Assembly: GCA_002162955.1 (NCBI GenBank)
Contig: MABD01000022.1
Location: forward strand, 1 to 64,000
Direction of reading: 5' to 3'
Length of the DNA: 64,000 nt
Source: Gammaproteobacteria bacterium 45_16_T64
GTDB lineage: Bacteria > Pseudomonadota > Gammaproteobacteria > Pseudomonadales > Ketobacteraceae
Within the stretch, counting starts at the first letter, position 1. The number at the start of each line of letters is the position of its first letter. The notes beneath the pieces are model-generated. The model made no database searches and was not told where the DNA came from. It saw only the letters and a program-made list of their open reading frames with translations. Of this stretch, positions 1-9,339 are shown one piece after another. A program made the translations under genes and the position numbers.

Positions 1-98
1 TAGGCATCGCGAAATTCCTGATGAGCACTGAAATCAAATCGTCCCTGGATCTTAATGGTCAATTCACCAGCGGACCCTTCAGAAGACCATATAGCCAT
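1..98 (-). CDS. STAS-domain protein, 5' part only (cut by window edge)
   Basis: Only the first 32 codons are inside the window. They start at an ATG with a GAGGTG ribosome site six bases upstream and read MAIWSSEGSAGELTIKIQGR, followed by FDFSAHQEF. This matches the first strands of STAS (anti-sigma-factor antagonist) proteins, which often carry the phrase 'ltikvqGrFdfs'. It is the last visible gene of the leftward chemotaxis operon, 137 bases after the MCP-like gene. A second STAS gene heads the same operon near 7.2 kb. The role in chemotaxis is unknown; STAS proteins usually bind partner proteins under control of Ser/Thr phosphorylation. The 3' part and the phospho-acceptor site are not visible. 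Confidence 0.7.
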   Translation of the reverse strand, partial: MAIWSSEGSAGELTIKIQGRFDFSAHQEFRDA

Positions 99-235
99 TA
101 TTACACCTCAAGACAAAGTTAAAGTCTTAACACCTACCAATGTAAATGTTCTTGTTGTTATACCCGCAAAGTCGCGAGCACTCCAATTAAGCTCTTAATA
201 CTGAGCATAGACCAAAATGTTACGTCACGTAAATA

Positions 236-1162
236 TTAAGAGATAATTTCATGCATTTTATCGTGCTGATCCACAAATTGTAAGAATCCTTCATGTATTT
301 CAACAAGTTGGTGGCGATTTAAGTGCTCACTAAGGCTCAAAAGTTGCACATCGCGGGTTAAATTTTCGACGATATTCAACAGCGAACGCAAAGTGTCCCT
401 CAACCCAGCAACCACCCGTCGAATTGCCTCTCCTAACTGCAACCAACGCACATCCAATTGCGATGTAGATTCATACCTTTCATATAAGTCATCTAAAATA
501 CTCAGGCAACCCGACACGCTAGCGTACAATCCATCACAACGAGCCGCCGTTAAACAATAGTCTGCACCTGACATTTCCGACTCCACCCAACTAATTGCTG
601 CATTACTGGGCAAATAATCTACAGTTGTAAGGCTATTCGTCAATCCCTGAATCAAACTATCCAGTCTTTTCAGATCATTTTCAGCTCTTTCGCTGATACC
701 CACCAAATCTTTTGACACAGAAACAAAGCCACGACCTACTTCACCACACCTAGCAGCAGACACCATAGCGTTAACGGCCAATAGCTCAGTATTTTTCGCA
801 AGGTCATTTGCCTGATCGACACGATCCCCCATTCTACCTAGTAATACCAGTGTGTTTGTAATATGGGCCGACAACATTTGAGATGACTCATTTAGACTCA
901 GCAATAAACGAAAGTAGTACTTTTCAACATCAGAGAAATGACGTTCTTCCATCATTTTTTCATCCTCGTCTATTAGTGTTGGTTGTTCAGATAGGCGTTT
1001 TATCGCTACTCGATACCGATAATATGCCGTTGTCACCCAAGCGGCATATGAAGTTAAGATAAGCAACAAAAGGTAAAAAGGTACATCGATGATAATACAA
1101 CCAACTACCACCGCACCAGAAATTGATAGCGCAACACCATAGCGCAGAAAAAATACAGCCAA
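236..1162 (-). CDS. Short membrane-anchored MCP-like signalling protein
   Basis: The 308-residue protein has two hydrophobic segments at about residues 5-24 and 27-47 with almost no loop between them. A cytoplasmic helical domain follows, containing a degenerate chemoreceptor hairpin (NTELLAVNAMVSAARCGEVG then RGFVSV, compare 'NLLALNAAIEAARAGEqGRGFAVVA'). It has no periplasmic sensor domain and no HAMP domain, and the signalling part is much shorter than in a standard MCP. The reading frame begins with TTG seven bases after the cheB stop, so the start is uncertain. It may be an internal-sensing receptor or an adaptor working with the CheA/CheW encoded just upstream. Membership of the receptor superfamily is clear; full signalling activity is an inference. 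Confidence 0.7.
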   Translation of the reverse strand: MAVFFLRYGVALSISGAVVVGCIIIDVPFYLLLLILTSYAAWVTTAYYRYRVAIKRLSEQPTLIDEDEKMMEERHFSDVEKYYFRLLLSLNESSQMLSAHITNTLVLLGRMGDRVDQANDLAKNTELLAVNAMVSAARCGEVGRGFVSVSKDLVGISERAENDLKRLDSLIQGLTNSLTTVDYLPSNAAISWVESEMSGADYCLTAARCDGLYASVSGCLSILDDLYERYESTSQLDVRWLQLGEAIRRVVAGLRDTLRSLLNIVENLTRDVQLLSLSEHLNRHQLVEIHEGFLQFVDQHDKMHEIIS

Positions 1163-1169
1163 TTATCAT

Positions 1170-2258
1170 CTACCCCGCATCTTTTCGCGACAATTTTTCG
1201 GTCCTTCGGTTCGTCAAATCGAGCAAGCGCTTAGAGATCTTGTGCAGCGCCTTAACCTCGCAGTGTGCACCCAGCTTAAACGCCACTCCTGGCATTCCCC
1301 ACACCACCGAACTATTTTCATCCTGTATAATGGTATAGCATCCGAACTCTTTCATTCGAAGCATTGCTTCTGACCCATCAGCTCCCATCCCCGTTAACAT
1401 AACAGCAACCGTGTTCTTTAGCCCACACGCGATCACAGAATCAAACAACACTTCCACTGAAGGCCGATGTCTATTTACCGGAGGCTTTTCATCTATATGC
1501 GTAACATAACCTCCTTGAACCTTCTTGATGGTTAAATGATATCCACCGCGGGCGATATAGGCATGGCCTGGCATGAGTTTTTGATTGTTCTCTGCTTCAT
1601 GGACCGTCATCGAGCAGCAGGAATTCATCCTGGCAGCATAGCTCGCACTAAAACGCTCCGGGATATGCTGAGTAATAACCACTGGAGGACAATTTGCGGG
1701 TAATCCCATCAGAACATCTTTGATCGCTTCCGTACCGCCAGTAGAAGCACCGATTGCAATGATTTGTCCTGCTCTCGGAGCATAATCAGTAACTTTAAGG
1801 ATCGCTTTTGGACGATCACTACTACTTCTTTTAGATCGACGCTCCAATTCACCTAGATTCGCTTGAATAGAAGCACGTAATTTTGCAGTAACATCAGCAG
1901 CGTAACTTTCTAAGCCCTTGCCTAGATTCTCCTTCGGCTTAGGCACAAAATCGAAAGCACCAATATCCAATGCCTCCATAGTGATTGCAGCTCCAGCCTC
2001 AGTTAAAGTAGAAATCATTACCACAGGCATCGGCCGTAAACGCATGAGGTTACGTAAAAAAGTGATGCCATCCATACGTGGCATTTCTATATCGAGAGTA
2101 ATCACATCAGGGTTTAGTTGCTTGATTTTATCTCTCGCTATAATTGGATCCGCGGCGGTACCCACAACCTCCATATCAGGCTCAGCGTTTATCATCTGCT
2201 TTAATAACTGTCGAATCACCATTGAGTCGTCAACTACTAGAACCTTTATTTTATCCAT
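1170..2258 (-). CDS. cheB: Chemotaxis protein-glutamate methylesterase CheB
   Basis: CheB demethylates (and deamidates) chemoreceptors for adaptation. The N-terminal receiver has the acidic pair at D10/D11 and phospho-acceptor D56 (VITLDIEMP). A linker leads to the C-terminal esterase domain with its Ser-His-Asp triad: S172 in GASTGGTEAI, H198 in TQHIPERFSA and D294 in MLTGMGADG. The length of 362 residues is normal. It follows cheD by 15 bases on the same strand and is presumably phosphorylated by the CheA of this operon. Confidence 0.97.
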   Translation of the reverse strand: MDKIKVLVVDDSMVIRQLLKQMINAEPDMEVVGTAADPIIARDKIKQLNPDVITLDIEMPRMDGITFLRNLMRLRPMPVVMISTLTEAGAAITMEALDIGAFDFVPKPKENLGKGLESYAADVTAKLRASIQANLGELERRSKRSSSDRPKAILKVTDYAPRAGQIIAIGASTGGTEAIKDVLMGLPANCPPVVITQHIPERFSASYAARMNSCCSMTVHEAENNQKLMPGHAYIARGGYHLTIKKVQGGYVTHIDEKPPVNRHRPSVEVLFDSVIACGLKNTVAVMLTGMGADGSEAMLRMKEFGCYTIIQDENSSVVWGMPGVAFKLGAHCEVKALHKISKRLLDLTNRRTEKLSRKDAG

Positions 2259-2273
2259 TCGACACTCCTAGCA

Positions 2274-2927
2274 TTAAAACAACTCAATATCACCTTGGGT
2301 CGGCGTAGAGTTAATCGTTTTAGCGTAACTTTCCTCTCTCTCAAAGACCACGTTATTGGTGGTGGTCTTCAACTTTCGAACCTTCACCGATCCCGTATCG
2401 GGGAAATACAGTACTTTTCTGGGAAACATACCCCCAAGATCTTGCACTGCAACTGAAATATTCTCCTGATCAAGGTAATGTAAAATAAATTCGATGTTCT
2501 GTTTACCCACATCCATCTGACCCTTTCCCGATAAAACCCTACCACCGCCAAATAATTTCACTTCAAGGTTCTTTCTAATGCCGCCATTTTTAAGCACAGC
2601 ATTAATCAAGTACTCCATCGCCCAGTTACCATACCGAGCCGCGCCAGTAAAATCTGGGTTCACATTAGCACTTTCATGCTGAGCGGGTAACATAAAGTGA
2701 TTCATCCCCCCAACACCATTAACCCTGTCGCGGACGCAGGCGGAAACACAAGAACCTAACACTGTGACAATCATCTCCCCGTGTGTACTTACGTAAAACT
2801 CCCCAGGAAGTATCTTTGCGGCATACAACCCCATGCGTTTGTCCCAATAGCGATTGATACTACCAAAACCTTCAAGCGCTTTCGGTTGCGGGTGAGTCGG
2901 AGAGCTATATTCAGGGTTCGCGCTCAT
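2274..2927 (-). CDS. cheD: Chemoreceptor glutamine deamidase CheD
   Basis: CheD converts specific receptor glutamines to glutamate. The family signature is clear: the catalytic cysteine in VLGSCVSACVRD and the catalytic histidine in GGMNHFMLP. The fold continues with LFGGGRVL and DLGGMFPRKVLYFPDTG. At 217 residues it is slightly longer than many CheD proteins because of an N-terminal extension of about 30 residues. The ATG overlaps the end of cheR by four bases, indicating translational coupling in a cheR-cheD-cheB unit. Confidence 0.95.
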   Translation of the reverse strand: MSANPEYSSPTHPQPKALEGFGSINRYWDKRMGLYAAKILPGEFYVSTHGEMIVTVLGSCVSACVRDRVNGVGGMNHFMLPAQHESANVNPDFTGAARYGNWAMEYLINAVLKNGGIRKNLEVKLFGGGRVLSGKGQMDVGKQNIEFILHYLDQENISVAVQDLGGMFPRKVLYFPDTGSVKVRKLKTTTNNVVFEREESYAKTINSTPTQGDIELF

Positions 2928-3808
2928 GATATCTTCCTGTAGACGGTTTTCCCTAGAGATTCAAACCGCGTAGTCACACCATGTAGTGTTTCAGAGTGTC
3001 CAATAAATAAATAACCATTCGGCTTTAGTGCGTTCGCATATCGATCGAATAGTATCTGCTGCGTCTCTTTATTAAAGTAAATCACCACATTCCGACAAAA
3101 TATGAAATCAAATTTCCCCTTGATCGGCCATTCATTAAGAAGATTAAGCTGATTGAACGTAATGTACCTTCTCAAATGATCGGACACCGAAAAGACACTG
3201 CCTCGCCCATCTGGATTAGGGATTTTCGTAAAATTATTATGGGTGATTGATCGTGATAATCCATCTAACCTTTCTGGTGTGTAAATACCCTCACGCCCAA
3301 AGGACAGCACATTTGTATCCAGGTCAGTGGCAAGCACCTTAACATCCCATTCTTTCTTACTTCCAAAAGTCTTATCAAGGGAAATTGCAAGCGAATATGG
3401 TTCCTCGCCTGTAGAACACCCCGCTGACCATGCTCGTATTTTCTTGGAGCTTTTTTTCTGCGCAATTATCTCTGGATAAACCGTATCGGAAAGGAAGTCA
3501 AAGTGGTGTTTTTCTCGAAAGAAAGACGTCAAATTAGTTGTAATCGCATTAACAAAATCACCTAGCTCTTTATCCTTATTCCTGACAAGATATTCACAAT
3601 ACTGATTGAAATTTTTCAATTTCAACACCCGGATGCGTCTAACGATACGACTATATACTAAGTCTCTTTTATGCTCACCAAGTTGAATCCCTGTCTCCTT
3701 ATTCGCCATCTTAGAAAGAAATTCGAAATTTTTTTCTAACATTGGAAATTCGCGACGACTAAAATCCTTATTGTCTATCTTACGATCTAATATCCGGTTA
3801 CTTTGCAT
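2924..3808 (-). CDS. cheR: Chemotaxis receptor methyltransferase CheR (operon copy)
   Basis: This S-adenosylmethionine-dependent methyltransferase modifies chemoreceptor glutamates. An N-terminal helical CheR domain (about residues 25-90) precedes the SAM-binding domain with RAWSAGCSTGEEPYSLA, KVLATDLDTNVL and FDFIFCRNVVIYFN, all family hallmarks. The 294-residue frame may start at the first ATG, with AAGGTG 11 bases upstream, or at the ATG for MLEKNFEF 22 codons later. A second cheR lies at 52.8-53.7 kb beside cheV, so the locus has two. This copy sits between cheW and cheD and probably serves the cheA of this operon. Confidence 0.96.
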   Translation of the reverse strand: MQSNRILDRKIDNKDFSRREFPMLEKNFEFLSKMANKETGIQLGEHKRDLVYSRIVRRIRVLKLKNFNQYCEYLVRNKDKELGDFVNAITTNLTSFFREKHHFDFLSDTVYPEIIAQKKSSKKIRAWSAGCSTGEEPYSLAISLDKTFGSKKEWDVKVLATDLDTNVLSFGREGIYTPERLDGLSRSITHNNFTKIPNPDGRGSVFSVSDHLRRYITFNQLNLLNEWPIKGKFDFIFCRNVVIYFNKETQQILFDRYANALKPNGYLFIGHSETLHGVTTRFESLGKTVYRKIS

Positions 3809-3829
3809 TATATTCTAGACACCTTGCGG

Positions 3830-4372
3830 TCAGTGAACAGATACATTTGCAGCTTGGCTTCGCATGTCATTCGCGAGCAAAGCATCGATATCCAATACCA
3901 CTATCATTTTCTCATCAACACCGGCGAGCCCCTGAATATAATTAGTGTTAATATGGTCACCTAAATCTGGGGCCGTTTGCATATCCTCTAAAGACAATCC
4001 ATATACATCACTCACTGCATCAACAACGATACCCATCACTCTCTCAACAGTACCCAGCGCAACTTTTAGCACAATTACTACCGTCAATGGGCCATAATCA
4101 ATAGCGTCCAAATTGAATTTAGCCCTCAAATCAATGATGGGGACTATAGTTCCTCGTAAGTTGATAACACCCTTCACATGCTTGGGGGAGTTAGGAACAG
4201 GGGTTACCGACTCCCACCCCCTGATCTCTTGTACACTGAGAATATCCACACCGTATTCTTCCTCTGCCATAAGAAAGGTGAGATATTGCTCCAAATTCTC
4301 TTCTTCTGATATTTTTGAATTGTCCAGCTTCTCTTCAATACTTTCAACAGATTGTTGTTCTGTGGATGCCAT
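3830..4372 (-). CDS. cheW: Chemotaxis coupling protein CheW
   Basis: CheW links CheA to chemoreceptors in the signalling array. The protein is a single CheW/SH3-like domain of 180 residues preceded by about 25 acidic, variable residues. Typical phrases are YLTFLMAEEEYGVDILSVQE, VINLRGTIVPIIDLR and VVDAVSDVYGL. It sits 29 bases downstream of cheA and 21 bases upstream of cheR on the same strand. Confidence 0.96.
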   Translation of the reverse strand: MASTEQQSVESIEEKLDNSKISEEENLEQYLTFLMAEEEYGVDILSVQEIRGWESVTPVPNSPKHVKGVINLRGTIVPIIDLRAKFNLDAIDYGPLTVVIVLKVALGTVERVMGIVVDAVSDVYGLSLEDMQTAPDLGDHINTNYIQGLAGVDEKMIVVLDIDALLANDMRSQAANVSVH

Positions 4373-4401
4373 GATCGCCTCTTTATATTACGCTAGCGAA
4401 T

Positions 4402-6585
4402 TTACGCTGCCTTATGTCGGTCTTTCATCTGCACAACTTTACTATCTTTGTGAAAAACACCTGCCATACGAACCATATCTGATATATCTAATATAAGCGA
4501 CACAGTACCGTCACCCAAAATTGTGGCTCCAGACACACCCTCCACTTTTTTATAATTAGATTCCATACTTTTGATAACAACCTGCTGTTGTCCCAATAAA
4601 TCATCGACAACCAGAGCAACCTTTTCTGACCCCGACTCCAGCACAACAAGCAGGCTCTTGGTTAGATCCGTTGTCACCGGTTCCACCGAAAATATTTCCC
4701 AGAGTTTTATGATAGGAATATAATCATCTCGAAGTCTAAACACATCGCAACCACCCGCCACATGATTAATGTCATCCAATTCTGGCTGTAGAGATTCAAC
4801 AATCGAAACCAACGGTATAATGTACTTTTGCTCACCCAGTTGAATCAGTTGGCCATCAAGAATTGCCAAAGTAAGCGGTAATCTGATGGTAAACACACTG
4901 CCTTTTCCTTCCTCTGAACGTACTTCAATTGTTCCATTTAGTTCTTGGATATTTCGGCGGACAACGTCCATACCAACACCACGTCCAGACACATCGGTGA
5001 CAGAATCAGCGGTTGAAAAACCCGGTTTAAAAATAAGATCATTAATCTGATCATCGCTTAAAGCTTCTTTCTCCCCAACCAGTCCATTTTCGACCGCTTT
5101 CTTGCGAATTTTATCTTTATTTAGCCCTGCACCATCATCAGTTATTTCAATGATAATATTACCACCCTGGTGAAACGCATTTAGCGTAACAGTACCCGTA
5201 TCTGATTTACCGGCAGCGATTCGTTCAGCGGGTTTTTCTAAGCCATGATCCAATGAGTTTCTCACCAAATGCACAAGCGGATCACCAATTTTTTCCATTA
5301 CCGTTTTATCAAGCTCTGTCTGCTCACCAATCAAAACAAGATCAATTTTCTTTTCTAGCTGCTTGGATAAATCCCGCACCATACGAGGAAAACGGCTAAA
5401 GGAAAAGCTAATCGGTAACATGCGAATACGCATAACACTTTCTTGAAGTTCTCGAGTGTTATGCTCAAGTTGCGCCAAACCTTCTTGCAACTTCGCCACA
5501 TGACTCATATCAAACTCTTCACCTAACTGACCGAGCATAGACTGAGTAATAACCAGTTCACCGACCAAATTAACGAGGCTGTCGATCTTGTCGGTTCCGA
5601 CTCTGATAGAGGTCGCCTCAACGGCTTTTGTTTTCGCCTTACCGCCAGGAGAACTTTCTTCCTTTACCGCCTCAGTCGTAATCATCGGCTGTACGGTGGC
5701 GCTGGAGGTTTCCGCCACAACCTCACCTGATTGTTCTTCAATTACAACGTCAGCAACTGTTGGCGATTGAGATTGTGTCCCATCCGGTGTTTCGTCCAAG
5801 GGAGCAAACATTCCTGCCAACTCATCGATCGCGAGAACAGATTCATCAACCACCCATTCAAACACTTCCTCGATCACAGCTCTAGATGCCGTAGTATCCA
5901 GAATAAGATCCCAACCTAAGTGACACTCCTCCGGGTGTATTGCACCAAAACCCGGTACATTCTCTAGAATTGCGGTGACAGATAGAGTGCCAAGCTCTTG
6001 TAACTCTCTGAACATTCGAACCGGCTCATTGCCCGTTCTCAAAACATTAACATCCGGTATGAAGTGAATTTGCCAGGTGCTCTCGCCCTCACTTACATCT
6101 TCATCTGCTGATGAATCCCCAGACCCACCATCGGAGCCAGAGGCTCCCGTATCAGATGTACCTTCTGTGATTGAGGCAGCGCCTGATACCGGCTCCTTCC
6201 CATCTAAAATTGCGTTAAAAGCCGCAATCAGCTCAGTGGAGTGACCCGTTGTCACGGTTTCTCCAGCCTGCAACTGTCCGAGCATCGCTCGAAGACAATC
6301 GACAGACTGCAGTAATAGATCTACGTGATCAGGCTGAAGCTTACGCGAACCATCTCTCACTTGATCCAGCAGGGTTTCCAACACATGAGTAAAGTCTGCG
6401 ACATCTGCAAAACCAAAGGTACCGCTACTTCCTTTAATAGAATGCGCCGCTCGAAATATAGTATTGATGCTCTCTAAATCAGCATCATCACAATCAATCT
6501 CTAGCAAGCAGGATTCCATCGAATCCAAACCTTCAAAACTCTCTTCGTAGAAAATCTGGTGGAATTGACTTAAATCAATACTCAT
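4402..6585 (-). CDS. cheA: Chemotaxis histidine kinase CheA
   Basis: CheA autophosphorylates and passes phosphate to CheY and CheB. The order is: P1 Hpt domain with H48 in AAHSIKGSSGTFGF; an acidic linker; a P2-like region (WQIHFIP, MFRELQELG, about residues 170-255); P3 dimerisation helices; P4 kinase with the N box (LVHLVRNSLDHGLE), ITDDGAGLN, GRGVGMDVV and GKGSVFTIRLPL; and a C-terminal CheW-like P5 domain. The length of 727 residues is normal. The gene is preceded by cheY and followed by cheW. Nothing essential is missing. Confidence 0.97.
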   Translation of the reverse strand: MSIDLSQFHQIFYEESFEGLDSMESCLLEIDCDDADLESINTIFRAAHSIKGSSGTFGFADVADFTHVLETLLDQVRDGSRKLQPDHVDLLLQSVDCLRAMLGQLQAGETVTTGHSTELIAAFNAILDGKEPVSGAASITEGTSDTGASGSDGGSGDSSADEDVSEGESTWQIHFIPDVNVLRTGNEPVRMFRELQELGTLSVTAILENVPGFGAIHPEECHLGWDLILDTTASRAVIEEVFEWVVDESVLAIDELAGMFAPLDETPDGTQSQSPTVADVVIEEQSGEVVAETSSATVQPMITTEAVKEESSPGGKAKTKAVEATSIRVGTDKIDSLVNLVGELVITQSMLGQLGEEFDMSHVAKLQEGLAQLEHNTRELQESVMRIRMLPISFSFSRFPRMVRDLSKQLEKKIDLVLIGEQTELDKTVMEKIGDPLVHLVRNSLDHGLEKPAERIAAGKSDTGTVTLNAFHQGGNIIIEITDDGAGLNKDKIRKKAVENGLVGEKEALSDDQINDLIFKPGFSTADSVTDVSGRGVGMDVVRRNIQELNGTIEVRSEEGKGSVFTIRLPLTLAILDGQLIQLGEQKYIIPLVSIVESLQPELDDINHVAGGCDVFRLRDDYIPIIKLWEIFSVEPVTTDLTKSLLVVLESGSEKVALVVDDLLGQQQVVIKSMESNYKKVEGVSGATILGDGTVSLILDISDMVRMAGVFHKDSKVVQMKDRHKAA

Positions 6586-6666
6586 ATCCTTCCTCCCAAC
6601 ACAGCAACTTCCACTCGAATATATCGCTCAAGCAAAGTAGACACTGTGAGAACACCCTGTTATCGG

Positions 6667-7029
6667 TTAACCCAACACTTTCTTAATGGTATTTAACAGC
6701 TGGTCTGGATTAAACGGTTTGACAATCCACCCGGTCGCTCCTGCTTGCTTACCTTCAGATTTTTTCCCTGCGGCAGATTCTGTGGTCAGCATAAGAATTG
6801 GGGTGAATTTATAATCGGGCAATTCCCGCAGGTTCTTAATTAACGTGATACCGTCCATTACCGGCATGTTAACGTCCGACAACACCAAATCTACAGGACC
6901 ACTTTTTGCTTTATCCAGCGCCTCTTGGCCATCAGCGGCTTCAACCACATCAAAACCTGCACCTTGCAAAGTAAAGCTAACCATCTGTCGCATAGACGCG
7001 CTATCATCTACTGCTAGTATTTTTGCCAT
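6667..7029 (-). CDS. cheY: Chemotaxis response regulator CheY
   Basis: Stand-alone receiver domain of 120 residues. It has acidic residues D8/D9, phospho-acceptor D52 in LVLSDVNMPVMDG, the conserved threonine in MLTTES and the lysine in WIVKPFNPDQL. It has no output domain. It lies directly upstream of cheA and downstream of the small STAS gene. Whether this CheY drives the motor or serves another output of this array cannot be told from sequence; no cheZ phosphatase gene lies in the window. Confidence 0.93.
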   Translation of the reverse strand: MAKILAVDDSASMRQMVSFTLQGAGFDVVEAADGQEALDKAKSGPVDLVLSDVNMPVMDGITLIKNLRELPDYKFTPILMLTTESAAGKKSEGKQAGATGWIVKPFNPDQLLNTIKKVLG

Positions 7030-7098
7030 TTCTCTTACTCCGATTAACCCTGGCTATCAAACCGATTTCCAACTTCATTCTATATAGCGAATTCCTAC

Positions 7099-7380
7099 CT
7101 ACTGCTCAATGTGCAACACTTCATGCATGCCTAGCAAGGTTGCATTTTCCATAAACGTTGTAGATGGATTAACAAACACCACTGGAAACTCTTTTGCCTC
7201 CATTGCTTGTTGATAACTGTACAGTAACTGAAATGCCGCGGTGTCGACTCTTGACACTGAGGATGCGCCAATACGTACACCTTTTTCATCCGGAGATACT
7301 TCACTTAGTCTCTCGTGAAGCTTTTCTACCACACTGATGTCAATAGATTCCTCCAAGGCAAACGTTACATTCTCTGTCAC
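7099..7380 (-). CDS. Small STAS-domain protein heading the chemotaxis operon
   Basis: A 93-residue protein with the STAS fold: EESIDISVVEKLHERLSEV, then a strand, then VSRVDTAAFQLLYSYQQAME, where SpoIIAA/MlaB-like proteins carry the phosphorylatable Ser/Thr after Asp. Here the position is D-T. It is the first gene of the cheY-cheA-cheW-cheR-cheD-cheB operon, 175 bases downstream of fliJ. Another STAS protein ends the same operon at the window edge. The function is unknown; a protein-binding switch feeding into the array is an inference. Confidence 0.8.
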   Translation of the reverse strand: MTENVTFALEESIDISVVEKLHERLSEVSPDEKGVRIGASSVSRVDTAAFQLLYSYQQAMEAKEFPVVFVNPSTTFMENATLLGMHEVLHIEQ

Positions 7381-7555
7381 TTTAGCACCCTACCGTCTTA
7401 AATTGATGTCCTTACCAAAAAGCATAGACGGGTTACCTTTAAGTGCATCATCAAAAAGGGATAATTTACTTATTTGCCTTTCGTTATAATAAAACGGTAT
7501 TTATGAAGAAGGTGGAATGAATTTTTCCTATAACAACTCCCGGTGAGCAGACCTC

Positions 7556-7999
7556 TTACCATTGACGCTTTCGATACTGTGACTGTTCGTCTATGGATTT
7601 TTGCTCCTGCTTATCCATAAATAGAGTTTCTTCAAGCTTTGCTCGGTCGATTAATTCATCGATGCTTTTTAACCGTGCGTTCGCTTCCGCCCATTTTTTC
7701 CTATGAGAATCAACATGTTGCTTATATTGCTCAACAGTCTCTTGCTGACGCTCAACCACACCATTAAGCTTCGCTAGAAATAATTGGTATTTCTCCAGCG
7801 ACGTTGCGGGAACACTACTGCTTCCCTCTCGCCCTTCAGTAAGGGAGGCATAATAATCTTGACGATATTGTTGTAATTCTTGCAGTTGTTTTATCGCAGC
7901 GTTCAACCCTTGCTGCGCTTCACCTAATCGCTGCGCTGCCTCTTTTTCTTCCTGCTGCTTAATCTGCCTAACCGGTGCAAGGCGTTTAGATTTCTTCAC
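7556..7999 (-). CDS. fliJ: Flagellar export chaperone FliJ
   Basis: A 147-residue, almost wholly alpha-helical, charged protein (runs such as [20 protein letters not shown] and [10 protein letters not shown]), forming the coiled coil typical of FliJ. FliJ associates with the FliI ATPase ring and the FlhA export gate. The ATG overlaps the end of fliI by four bases. In many relatives fliK follows fliJ; here no fliK is seen and a chemotaxis operon follows instead. Sequence identity in this family is low, so position carries much of the call. Confidence 0.88.
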   Translation of the reverse strand: MKKSKRLAPVRQIKQQEEKEAAQRLGEAQQGLNAAIKQLQELQQYRQDYYASLTEGREGSSSVPATSLEKYQLFLAKLNGVVERQQETVEQYKQHVDSHRKKWAEANARLKSIDELIDRAKLEETLFMDKQEQKSIDEQSQYRKRQW

Positions 8000-9339
8000 G
8001 AGAACAGAGCCCCTAACTCAGTTAGCCCATCATTAAACCCCACTCGCTTATTAATCGACTGCCGTAAGAATGCCTTCAAACTATCAATCTTTTGAATCGC
8101 AAGATCCGTTTCTGGATCGCTTCCTGGAACATAAGCACCCACACTAATAAGGTCTCTACTTTGTTGATAACGGGAGTAAAGTCTCTTAAATACTTGCCCT
8201 GATTGCATATGATTATTATCAACGATATTCGGCATCGCCCTGCTTATCGATGCTTCTATATCTATGGCGGGATATTGTCCTTCTTCCGCTAAGCGTCGAG
8301 ACAATACAATATGCCCGTCCAGAATCGCACGAGCAGAATCCGCCACAGGATCTTGCACATCATCGCCTTCGGTAAGTACAGTATAAAATGCCGTGATTGA
8401 CCCCCCTCCTTCAACTCCGTTACCCGCTCGTTCAACCAGCGCTGGTAATTTCGCAAATACTGACGGCGGATAGCCCTTTGTGGCAGGTGGCTCACCCACT
8501 GCCAACGCAATTTCTCTTTGTGCCTGAGCGTAACGTGTCAGCGAGTCCATTAACAACAGAACATTTTTACCTTGATCACGATAATATTCCGCTATCGAGG
8601 TTGCTACCATCGCTCCGTGCATCCGCATTAACGGCGAGTCATCAGCAGGGGACGCCACCACAACTGAACGCTTAAGGCCTTCTTCCCCAAGAATTTGCTC
8701 AATAAATTCTTTTACCTCTCGACCACGCTCGCCAATCAAACCCACAACCGTTATATCCGCAGTGGTATATTTGGTCATCATGCCCAGTAACACACTCTTG
8801 CCCACGCCACTACCAGCAAACAACCCCATACGCTGCCCTTGACCTACCGTAAGCAATGAATTAATTGCCCTGACACCAACATCAAGTGGCTCGCTAATAG
8901 GGCGCCGATGCAATGGATTTATAGATTCTCGAGTAAGTGATACTGACTGATTAAGGTCAAAGTTACCTTTGCCATCCAGCGGAAATCCTCGCCCATCAAG
9001 TACCCGCCCCAACAATTGATCCCCTACCGGTACTTTAGATACATCATGCAACGGAATAATACGAGCGCCAGGCTGCAACCCCGTCACTGGCTCTAACGGC
9101 ATAAGAAATATTTTATCTCCGGAGAAACCCACCACTTCGGCTTCTACATCAGGAATGTCCACACTGCGAATCACGCAATGCCCCCCCACAGGGACACGAC
9201 ACCCCTCAGCTTCCAGCATTAAACCGACCATACGAATCAATCGCCCTTCTACAATAAAAGCTGGGCGGCGAGTCGTGTAAGGTAAATAGGCACGAATCTT
9301 TGATGCCACAGATTCACGATCCTTCAACTGAAACGCCAT
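7996..9339 (-). CDS. fliI: Flagellum-specific export ATPase FliI
   Basis: FliI energises export of flagellar proteins. It is related to F1-ATPase beta. The Walker A motif is [14 protein letters not shown] (about residue 160) and Walker B is [20 protein letters not shown]. Family phrases [30 protein letters not shown] and [15 protein letters not shown] are present. Its 447 residues are the usual length. The gene overlaps fliH by one base and fliJ by four, so fliH-fliI-fliJ are translationally coupled. Confidence 0.98.
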   Translation of the reverse strand: MAFQLKDRESVASKIRAYLPYTTRRPAFIVEGRLIRMVGLMLEAEGCRVPVGGHCVIRSVDIPDVEAEVVGFSGDKIFLMPLEPVTGLQPGARIIPLHDVSKVPVGDQLLGRVLDGRGFPLDGKGNFDLNQSVSLTRESINPLHRRPISEPLDVGVRAINSLLTVGQGQRMGLFAGSGVGKSVLLGMMTKYTTADITVVGLIGERGREVKEFIEQILGEEGLKRSVVVASPADDSPLMRMHGAMVATSIAEYYRDQGKNVLLLMDSLTRYAQAQREIALAVGEPPATKGYPPSVFAKLPALVERAGNGVEGGGSITAFYTVLTEGDDVQDPVADSARAILDGHIVLSRRLAEEGQYPAIDIEASISRAMPNIVDNNHMQSGQVFKRLYSRYQQSRDLISVGAYVPGSDPETDLAIQKIDSLKAFLRQSINKRVGFNDGLTELGALFS

